NCBI RefSeq assembly: GCF_002855795.1
Contig: NZ_NJPO01000128.1
Location: forward strand, 1 to 5,144
Direction: 5' to 3'
Source of the DNA: Candidatus Palibaumannia cicadellinicola
GTDB lineage: Bacteria > Pseudomonadota > Gammaproteobacteria > Enterobacterales > Enterobacteriaceae
Length of the DNA stretch: 5,144 nucleotides
Shown here piece by piece: positions 1 through 5,144 of this stretch (position 1 is its first letter; every line of letters begins with the position of its first letter). The notes under the pieces are model-generated. The model made no database searches. It had not been told where the DNA came from and saw only the letters and a program-made list of their open reading frames with translations. The translations under genes were made by a program, and so were the position numbers.

Positions 1-31
1 GTCACATGAAAGCGAGCGGATGTTCTAGAAA

Positions 32-68
32 TAACATGTAAAATAATCATTTCGCATCGCACATGTTA
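32..68. repeat. 8-bp inverted repeat with 21-base spacer
   Basis: TAACATGT (32-39) is the exact reverse complement of ACATGTTA (61-68). Each arm contains the palindrome ACATGT, so the pair can be read as an inverted repeat or as two copies of a 6-bp palindrome. There is no T-run after it, so it does not look like a terminator. Its role is unknown and it may be chance in AT-rich DNA. Confidence 0.35.
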
Positions 69-88
69 CACAGTGGTGCGGTTGAACA

Positions 89-104
89 TAATATTTCAAT
101 ATTA
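89..104. repeat. Short AT-rich inverted repeat
   Basis: TAATATT (89-95) and AATATTA (98-104) are perfect reverse complements around a two-base centre (TC). As a hairpin it would be weak. It could be an operator-like dyad upstream of zapG or simply AT-rich background. Confidence 0.3.
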
Positions 105-149
105 CCCGTGGTCCGGCCTAGCTAATAATTTGTTATTTTACTATTAATT

Positions 150-155
150 TATACT
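150..155 (+). promoter_or_regulatory. Possible -10 element for zapG
   Basis: TATACT at 150-155 matches the sigma-70 -10 consensus at five of six positions and lies 75 bases before the zapG start. No good -35 sits at the normal spacing; the nearest, TTGTTA at 130-135, leaves only 14 bases. The promoter call is therefore weak and rests mainly on the -10 and on zapG being the first rightward gene. Confidence 0.3.
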
Positions 156-230
156 ACATTATGAGTAAGCAATTAATGTGTGGCTAACCATGTAATAACC
201 CCAATACTACAATGACAAATAGGAGTTATT

Positions 231-635
231 ATGACCTGGAAATCTATGCTGATTGGATTCTTAGTAGGAATCATTATCGGGGCGGTCGTAATGCGGTTCG
301 GCAACCGTAAGTTACGCCAGCAACAAATGTTACAAAATGAGTTAGAGAAGAGTAAAGCTGAACTAGACAAGTGTCGGAAGGAACTGAACAGCCATTTTGC
401 TCGCAGCGCTGAATTACTTGATAATATGGCTAATAGCTATCGGCAACTTTATCAACATATGGTGAAAAGTTCTAATCGCTTGTTACCTACTCAGCGTAAA
501 GAAGATAATCCTTTTCGTTATCGGCTTACTGAGGCTGATAATGATCAAATTCCAGCTGAAATACAACCGTGGGATGACTCTCCTGATAGTTCTAGCGAGA
601 TACCAAGCTCCATTTATGTCTCGCGTAATAAGTGA
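231..635 (+). CDS. zapG: ZapG (YhcB), inner-membrane division/envelope protein, DUF1043 family
   Basis: The 134-residue product is close to E. coli YhcB (132 residues) along most of its length. One transmembrane helix at about residues 7-21 (LIGFLVGIIIGAVV) is followed by the basic segment RFGNRKLRQQQ and a charged coiled coil to about residue 75. That coiled coil includes the conserved HFARSAELLD and YRQLYQHM blocks and leads to the NPFR motif. The tail after about residue 98 is acidic, Ser/Pro-rich and diverged from E. coli, as is usual for this family. The start is ATG 231 with AGGAG at 221-225, five bases upstream. In E. coli the protein is anchored in the inner membrane with its coiled coil in the cytoplasm, and it links Z-ring/divisome activity with envelope synthesis. 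It lies directly before degQ, as in E. coli. The gene appears intact. Confidence 0.95.
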   Translation: MTWKSMLIGFLVGIIIGAVVMRFGNRKLRQQQMLQNELEKSKAELDKCRKELNSHFARSAELLDNMANSYRQLYQHMVKSSNRLLPTQRKEDNPFRYRLTEADNDQIPAEIQPWDDSPDSSSEIPSSIYVSRNK

Positions 636-646
636 TGATACTAATA

Positions 647-675
647 CTGAACTGTATTTCACTTTGTCTTATATA
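647..675 (+). promoter_or_regulatory. Weak candidate degQ promoter
   Basis: CTGAAC (647-652) and TATATA (670-675) are separated by 17 bases, and TATAAG (672-677) overlaps the second element. Both hexamers match sigma-70 consensus only moderately. The site lies in the 125-base gap between zapG and the degQ start, about 85 bases before degQ. No terminator is visible after zapG, so degQ could also be reached by read-through. Confidence 0.25.
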
Positions 676-686
676 AGATCATGTCA

Positions 687-696
687 TGTCATGACA
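687..696. repeat. 10-bp perfect palindrome TGTCATGACA upstream of degQ
   Basis: TGTCATGACA is self-complementary with no spacer, which suits a dimeric protein-binding site better than an RNA hairpin. It ends a short stepwise repeat of CATGT/CATGT/CATGA (680-694). Its core GTCATGAC recurs at 3842-3849, in the gap between dolP and ibaG. The site lies 65 bases before the degQ start and just after the weak promoter candidate, so an operator role is possible but unproven. Confidence 0.4.
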
Positions 697-742
697 CGGT
701 TTATTAACTTTAGTTTAGTAGCTGTTATGTTTGATGAATAAC

Positions 743-749
743 AAGAGAG
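743..749 (+). promoter_or_regulatory. Ribosome binding site that selects the degQ start
   Basis: The purine run AAGAGAG ends 11 bases before ATG 761. The spacing is slightly long, but this is the only Shine-Dalgarno-like sequence near the gene start. The longer in-frame starts, TTG 731 and ATG 734, lie upstream of it and have no purine-rich site before them. Confidence 0.5.
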
Positions 750-760
750 TTTACATTGAA

Positions 761-2131
761 ATGAAAACAACACTTTTATTTCGCGTATTGATACTAAGTA
801 TTGGGCTTAGTTTGTTACCATTTAACGCTATTATAGCCGCGCTGCCCGCTGAATTTCTAGGACAACCTATGCCTAGTCTAGCGCCTATGCTAACAAAAGT
901 ACTGCCCGCAGTAGTGAGCGTTCATGTAGAGGGTACACAGTCAATACAGCGGCCAACTTTACCAAAAGAGTTTAGGTATTTTTTTGGTCCAGATGTGCCT
1001 GGCGGGAACCATAGTATAAGGCAGTTCGAAGGATTGGGATCTGGAGTGATTATCAATGCCCATAAAGGTTATGTAATTACTAATAATCATGTGATTCACA
1101 ACGCAGATAAGATTAAAGTACAGCTCAACGACGGTCGTAAATTCGATGCTAAACTGGTTGGCCACGATGAACAAACTGATCTAGCGTTGCTACAACTACC
1201 CATACCTAAGAATCTGACAGAAGTTAAGATAGCGGACTCAGATACTTTGAAAGTAGGGGATTTTGCCGTAGCAGTAGGTAATCCATTCGGCCTTGACCAG
1301 ACCGTAACTTCTGGTATCGTTTCAGCGCTGGGTCGCAGTGGACTTAATTTAGAAGGACTAGAAAATTTTATTCAAACCGATGCGTCTATCAACCGTGGTA
1401 ACTCCGGCGGCGCACTAGTTAACCTCAACGGGGAACTAATCGGTATTAACACCGCTATTCTTGCGCCAGGTGGCGGTAATATTGGCATTGGTTTCGCTAT
1501 TCCTAGCAATATCGTAAATAATTTAAGCCAGCAGCTAATTGAATTTGGCGAAGTCAAACGAGGCCAACTGGGAATAAAAGGCACAGAATTAACTGCTGAT
1601 ATCGCTAAAGCTTTTCATATAGAAGCTCAGCGCGGCGCTTTCGTGAGCGAAGTACTAGCTGGATCAGCGGCAGCTAAAGCCAAGATAAAAGCAGGAGATA
1701 TTATCGTATCGGTAGAGGGCAAGCCTATTCAAAGCTTCGACGAACTACGTGTTAAAGTAGGTACAACTACGCCGGGTAAAACGGTCAAACTAGGGCTACT
1801 GCGCAACGGCAAACCGTTAGATATATCCGTAGTGCTCGATGATAGTGCTTCCACTTTGTCTAGTAAAGAAATGTTAACACCAGCACTACAGGGTGCTTCC
1901 CTCAGCAACGGAAAGCTGAAAGACGGCACTAAAGGCGTACGGGTAGAGAATGTCGTCAAGGATTCCCCAGCGGCAGCAATTGGTCTGCAAAAAGACGATC
2001 TCATCATCGGCTTAAATCTTGAACAGGTGCATAATTTAATTCAGCTACGTAAAGTTTTGAATGATAAACCAGCTGTTATGGCACTGAATATTGTTCGTGG
2101 CGATACGAGTATTTTTCTCTTATTAAAATAA
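761..2131 (+). CDS. degQ: DegQ, periplasmic HtrA-family serine protease/chaperone
   Basis: From ATG 761 the product has 456 residues, one more than E. coli DegQ, and aligns from its first residues. In order it shows a signal peptide (about 1-27, hydrophobic core LLFRVLILSIGLSLLP, likely cut near AIIAA), a trypsin-like domain (about 38-255), PDZ1 (about 265-355) and PDZ2 (about 370-456). The catalytic triad is complete: His110 in TNNHVI, Asp140 in QTDLALL and Ser215 in RGNSGGAL. The two PDZ domains and cleavable signal exclude DegS, which has a membrane anchor and one PDZ. The length and the absence of any cysteine favour DegQ over DegP. HtrA oligomers degrade or refold misfolded envelope proteins in the periplasm. 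Longer in-frame starts at TTG 731 and ATG 734 would put charged residues before the signal peptide. In E. coli degS follows degQ; here it is absent and murA converges instead. Confidence 0.95.
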   Translation: MKTTLLFRVLILSIGLSLLPFNAIIAALPAEFLGQPMPSLAPMLTKVLPAVVSVHVEGTQSIQRPTLPKEFRYFFGPDVPGGNHSIRQFEGLGSGVIINAHKGYVITNNHVIHNADKIKVQLNDGRKFDAKLVGHDEQTDLALLQLPIPKNLTEVKIADSDTLKVGDFAVAVGNPFGLDQTVTSGIVSALGRSGLNLEGLENFIQTDASINRGNSGGALVNLNGELIGINTAILAPGGGNIGIGFAIPSNIVNNLSQQLIEFGEVKRGQLGIKGTELTADIAKAFHIEAQRGAFVSEVLAGSAAAKAKIKAGDIIVSVEGKPIQSFDELRVKVGTTTPGKTVKLGLLRNGKPLDISVVLDDSASTLSSKEMLTPALQGASLSNGKLKDGTKGVRVENVVKDSPAAAIGLQKDDLIIGLNLEQVHNLIQLRKVLNDKPAVMALNIVRGDTSIFLLLK

Positions 2132-2146
2132 GTAACATCTTTGTTA

Positions 2147-2189
2147 AAAACTAACACCATAGTTGATCTTGAGTATCGGTGTTAGTTTT
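2147..2189. terminator. Bidirectional rho-independent terminator between degQ and murA
   Basis: AAAACTAACACC (2147-2158) and GGTGTTAGTTTT (2178-2189) form a perfect 12-bp stem around a 19-base loop; inside it ATA (2159-2161) could pair with TAT (2174-2176). On the plus strand the stem ends in TTTT and more T-rich sequence, as expected after degQ. On the minus strand the same arrangement gives a T-run for transcripts leaving murA. The hairpin starts 16 bases after the degQ stop and ends 45 bases from the murA stop, so it can serve both converging genes. Confidence 0.8.
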
Positions 2190-2234
2190 ATTGTGTTATT
2201 ACTAATTAATAAATGAAAATGAGTCTGTTTTTTG

Positions 2235-3494
<1,260 letters not shown>

Positions 3495-3506
3495 CTAGCC
3501 TAGTAT

Positions 3507-3761
3507 TTAAAAACCGTATAGCTTACGATGGCTTTGCCACTCTTCTGGAGTATAAGCTTTAATCGACAGAGCATGAATCCGGTTATCCGCTATATGTTTT
3601 ATTAACGGAGCATAAATAGTCTGCTGTTTTTTGACCATGCTCATACCAGAAAATTGTTTACTAATAGCAATCACCTGAACGTGAATATCGTCTCCGCTGA
3701 CATAGGCTTCGTCTAATGCCAGAGCTGACATCAGTAACTCTTTGATTTCATTTGTTTTCAT
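3507..3761 (-). CDS. ibaG: IbaG (YrbA), BolA-family iron-sulfur partner protein
   Basis: The product is 84 residues, the same length as E. coli IbaG, and matches it throughout. It includes the [12 protein letters not shown] block and the C-terminal [18 protein letters not shown] block typical of BolA-like proteins. His27 and His63 are present; in E. coli these conserved histidines are implicated in binding a [2Fe-2S] cluster with the monothiol glutaredoxin GrxD. The role is cytoplasmic iron-sulfur handling and acid tolerance, and its detailed function is still open. The start is ATG 3761 with GAAG at 3769-3772, seven bases upstream. In E. coli mlaB lies immediately upstream and murA downstream; murA is kept here, but the mla genes are replaced by a 99-base gap and dolP. 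Confidence 0.95.
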   Translation of the reverse strand: MKTNEIKELLMSALALDEAYVSGDDIHVQVIAISKQFSGMSMVKKQQTIYAPLIKHIADNRIHALSIKAYTPEEWQSHRKLYGF

Positions 3762-3782
3762 AATTTTTCTTCGTAAAGAGGT

Positions 3783-3802
3783 TAGTATATAGATATATAC
3801 TA
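3783..3802. repeat. AT-rich 9-bp inverted repeat upstream of ibaG
   Basis: TAGTATATA (3783-3791) and TATATACTA (3794-3802) are perfect reverse complements around GA. The dyad includes TATACT on the minus strand (3789-3784), a five-of-six match to a -10 element about 22 bases before the ibaG start. It could be a promoter with an overlapping operator-like dyad, or an AT-rich scar left by gene loss. The stem lacks GC pairs and a T-run, so I do not call it a terminator. Confidence 0.4.
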
Positions 3803-3837
3803 GTAGTTATATGTCTCCTCATGTCATACACATTATA
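3784..3837 (-). promoter_or_regulatory. Possible ibaG-murA promoter region
   Basis: Read leftward, the 99-base gap between dolP and ibaG holds a perfect TATAAT (3837-3832) and a TATACT (3789-3784). Neither has a convincing -35 at normal spacing. ATGACA (3827-3822) matches the -35 consensus at five of six positions but has only TACTAG at a 16-base spacing. A promoter for ibaG-murA is plausible, but I cannot choose between these, and read-through from dolP is equally possible because no terminator is visible after dolP. Confidence 0.3.
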
Positions 3838-3841
3838 AATA

Positions 3842-3849
3842 GTCATGAC
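3842..3849. repeat. Second copy of palindrome GTCATGAC, after dolP
   Basis: GTCATGAC lies 11 bases beyond the dolP stop on the minus strand and matches the core of the palindrome at 687-696. A related CATGTCAT lies at 3820-3827, echoing the CATGTCATG steps next to the first copy. Confidence 0.35.
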
Positions 3850-3860
3850 CTACTGTTACG

Positions 3861-4439
3861 TTATTGCCGATAGGTGAAAGCTATAATGACATGCTTAACG
3901 CCGCTTACCCTACTAGCTATTTCTGCCGCAGTCTTACCTTCAGCATGAGTTACTAGACCAAATAAGAAAACTTCACCGTTTTCTGTTGTAACTTTAACGT
4001 TAGAGGATTTGACTGCTTCGTGAGCTAGTAGTTGTGAACGAATTTTTATTGTAATCCAAATATCTATTAAAGCACGTACAAGCGAAACTGGCTTACCCTG
4101 GCGTATTTCGTTGTAAATGACTGTTGTGCCATCTACGTCTTTCGTAATTTGCTTAGCGCGCTCTGCTAGCGCTATAGTTGGGGCTTGCCCTGTCAACAAC
4201 ACTTTGCTTTGATAAGTAGTATTGATAACCCTCGCCTCTTTTTTTAACTGCTTATCCTTGGCCAACGCATTGGCAACCCGCGCTTTAAGCGTATAGTCAT
4301 CAACCTGCGTACCTAAGGTACGGGGATCAATAGCTATTTTCGTCGCCATTGCCGTCGTGCCCACCACAACAGTACCTACACATCCTGGTAACATTAGGCA
4401 AGTACATAGTAGTAGTAATAAAGTCTTACGAACTGGCAT
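3861..4439 (-). CDS. dolP: DolP (YraP), outer-membrane lipoprotein with two BON domains
   Basis: The 192-residue product is one longer than E. coli DolP and matches it along most of its length. A lipoprotein signal (basic start, hydrophobic core, lipobox LPGC) predicts lipidation at Cys20. Residues 21-45 include the conserved DPRTLGTQVDD segment, followed by BON1 (about 46-115) and BON2 (about 124-192). Trp128 in DIWITIKIRSQ corresponds to the BON2 tryptophan (Trp127) needed in E. coli for binding anionic phospholipid. DolP sits on the periplasmic face of the outer membrane, supports its integrity, influences the BAM complex and gathers at division sites. It follows diaA as in E. coli, with start and stop sharing one base. 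AGGA at 4449-4446, inside diaA, is its ribosome binding site. No clear terminator follows. Confidence 0.95.
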   Translation of the reverse strand: MPVRKTLLLLLCTCLMLPGCVGTVVVGTTAMATKIAIDPRTLGTQVDDYTLKARVANALAKDKQLKKEARVINTTYQSKVLLTGQAPTIALAERAKQITKDVDGTTVIYNEIRQGKPVSLVRALIDIWITIKIRSQLLAHEAVKSSNVKVTTENGEVFLFGLVTHAEGKTAAEIASRVSGVKHVIIAFTYRQ

Positions 4440-5029
4440 TAATCGTCCTGGTAGGGAAATAAAGCATTATCTATCAAGTAGCATAAACAGTTCACCGTCA
4501 ACATGTGCATCTCTTGGATACGTGTGTTGCGATATGATGGTATGCGTATTTCAACGTCTTTTTTACCGATGAGTGTTGCGATTTCACCACCATCATAGCC
4601 TGTCAAAGCAACAATAGTCATATCTCTAGTTACAGCAGTTTCTACCGCTTTGACAATATAATTACTATTACCGTGGGTGGAAATAGCTAGCAAAATATCC
4701 CCGGACTGGCCTAGTGCGCGAACCTGCTTAGCGTAGATTTCCTGGTGTAGCCCATCATTAGCAATTGCTGTTAATACGACATTATCCGCATTTAATGCGA
4801 TAGCCGGTAGACTAGGACGTTCCGTTTCAAAACGGTTAATCATGCTAGCAGCAAAATGTTGTGCGTTAGCTGCTGAGGTTCCATTGCCGCAGCATAAAAT
4901 TTTGTTTCCATTAAGCAATGCTTGTACTAATATAGTTGCAGCGTAGGTAATAACATCGGGTAATGTCTCCGCAGACGCAATATGCGTTTGGATACTTTCG
5001 TTAAAACACAGTTTGATTTTTTCTAGCAC
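4439..5029 (-). CDS. diaA: DiaA, DnaA-initiator-associating SIS-domain protein
   Basis: The 196-residue product has exactly the length of E. coli DiaA and is similar throughout. DiaA forms tetramers with sugar-isomerase (SIS) folds, binds several DnaA molecules and promotes timely initiation at oriC. The SIS core is visible in [20 protein letters not shown] (44-63), [10 protein letters not shown] and [13 protein letters not shown]. The [11 protein letters not shown] segment separates it from the paralogue GmhA, which has NGGSHCDAMHF. Leu190 and Phe191, reported in E. coli as important for function and DnaA interaction, are both kept in the tail ALFPYQDD. The start is GTG 5029, with AGG at 5041-5039 about nine bases upstream. 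In E. coli yraN and lpoA lie upstream; here 115 bases with a promoter and hairpin follow instead. An intact DiaA suggests that DnaA-dependent initiation is kept. Confidence 0.95.
   Translation of the reverse strand: MLEKIKLCFNESIQTHIASAETLPDVITYAATILVQALLNGNKILCCGNGTSAANAQHFAASMINRFETERPSLPAIALNADNVVLTAIANDGLHQEIYAKQVRALGQSGDILLAISTHGNSNYIVKAVETAVTRDMTIVALTGYDGGEIATLIGKKDVEIRIPSYRNTRIQEMHMLTVNCLCYLIDNALFPYQDD
4446..4449 (-). promoter_or_regulatory. dolP ribosome binding site inside the end of diaA
   Basis: Read leftward, AGGA lies six bases before ATG 4439 and within the last codons of diaA. With the TAATG stop-start junction (4441-4437) this supports translational coupling of the two genes. 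Confidence 0.7.
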
Positions 5030-5067
5030 GTTTAATTACCTAATTAATTAATAAAATAATATTTAAG

Positions 5068-5096
5068 ATTATATACGGTAATAGAAGGTTTCGAAA
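5068..5096 (-). promoter_or_regulatory. Candidate sigma-70 promoter for diaA-dolP
   Basis: Read leftward, a perfect TATAAT (5073-5068) follows TTCGAA (5095-5090) with a 16-base spacer, or TTTCGA (5096-5091) with 17. The -35 matches consensus at only three of six positions. Transcription would start near 5061, giving a leader of about 30 bases before GTG 5029. The sequence between is almost pure A/T, which favours an open ribosome binding site. Confidence 0.5.
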
Positions 5097-5110
5097 CTAG
5101 CGCAGCATTA

Positions 5111-5136
5111 CATATCACTCTTATGCGAGTGATATG
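5111..5136. terminator. 10-bp stem-loop at the right edge, possible terminator
   Basis: CATATCACTC (5111-5120) and GAGTGATATG (5127-5136) pair perfectly around the 6-base loop TTATGC. Four of ten pairs are G-C. Neither flank has a proper T-run in the visible sequence: the plus side reads CATATTTA to the window end and the minus side TAATGC. It could end a transcript from a gene to the right or be a regulatory dyad. It lies upstream of the diaA promoter candidate, which fits a boundary between units. Confidence 0.4.
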
Positions 5137-5144
5137 CATATTTA

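Larger units (their letters stand above)
1..230. other. Non-coding stretch upstream of zapG
   Basis: I see no gene here on either strand. All frames are broken by stops within a few dozen bases, apart from an open frame of about 16 codons running off the left edge on the minus strand (ATG at 50-48), which I do not recognise. In E. coli the gene upstream of zapG (yhcB) is the divergent zapE (yhcM). I looked for the start of ZapE on the minus strand and found nothing like it, so zapE is either lost or further left. The stretch is AT-rich and holds two short inverted repeats and a possible -10 element for zapG, listed separately. Confidence 0.6.

Noticed and set aside
1..50. Minus-strand open frame running off the left edge (ATG at 50-48)
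   Set aside because: Only about 16 codons are visible, they match nothing I recognise (not ZapE or ribosomal protein L13), and no ribosome binding site is clear.
173..370. Open frame of 65 codons on the minus strand across the zapG start
   Set aside because: It lies antisense to the clear zapG gene, has no recognisable domain and no ribosome binding site.
541..741. Open frame of 66 codons on the plus strand overlapping the zapG end
   Set aside because: It is a shifted frame of zapG running into the gap, with no family resemblance; the zapG frame is the one with clear homology.
959..2007. Three minus-strand open frames inside degQ (959-1174, 1372-1584, 1729-2007)
   Set aside because: They are antisense to an intact, well-conserved protease gene and show no protein-like features of their own.
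761..2131. DegS or DegP as the identity of the protease
   Set aside because: Two PDZ domains and a cleavable signal exclude DegS; the length of 456, the absence of cysteines and close matching to DegQ argue against DegP.
3820..3848. Hairpin TCATG...CATGA as a terminator for dolP
   Set aside because: Only five base pairs with a loop of about 20 bases and no T-run; it is too weak to support.
4357..4572. Plus-strand open frame of 71 codons across the dolP-diaA junction
   Set aside because: It is antisense to two conserved genes and matches no known family.
4439..5029. GmhA (sedoheptulose 7-phosphate isomerase) as the identity of the SIS protein
   Set aside because: The [11 protein letters not shown] motif, exact length of 196 and the Leu190-Phe191 tail are DiaA features; the GmhA signature NGGSHCDAMHF is absent.

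Overview
This window reads as ordinary chromosome from an enterobacterial gammaproteobacterium with a shrinking, moderately AT-rich genome (about 40% GC by eye). The six proteins match E. coli proteins nearly end to end: ZapG/YhcB, DegQ, MurA, IbaG, DolP/YraP and DiaA. Every active-site residue I could check is at its usual position. Neighbours that normally sit between these genes are missing. The most likely source is an insect-associated enterobacterial symbiont (Sodalis-allied or similar) with a partly reduced genome; this is an inference, and the genus cannot be fixed from 5 kb.

Layout: bases 1-230 hold no gene I can support. zapG (231-635) and degQ (761-2131) run rightward. A strong hairpin with A and T tracts on either side (2147-2189) lies in the gap where degQ and murA converge, and can serve as terminator for both strands. 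Four genes then read leftward: diaA (5029-4439), dolP (4439-3861), ibaG (3761-3507) and murA (3488-2235). diaA and dolP share one base (TAATG). ibaG and murA are 18 bp apart. The right edge holds a good promoter candidate for diaA and, beyond it, a 10-bp stem-loop.

Function: all six genes serve the cell envelope, division or replication start. ZapG is an inner-membrane factor linking division and envelope growth. DegQ is a periplasmic protease/chaperone. MurA makes the first committed peptidoglycan precursor. IbaG is a BolA-type iron-sulfur partner. DolP is an outer-membrane lipoprotein for membrane integrity. DiaA stimulates DnaA at oriC. I see no mobile element, CRISPR array, tRNA, rRNA or new defence-like system.

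The points most worth a second look are two apparent deletion junctions (degS gone between degQ and murA; mlaFEDCB gone between dolP and ibaG), a marked excess of the tetranucleotide CTAG (39 by hand count), which is strongly avoided in E. coli-type genomes, and an 8-bp palindrome, GTCATGAC, that appears in two separate intergenic gaps.
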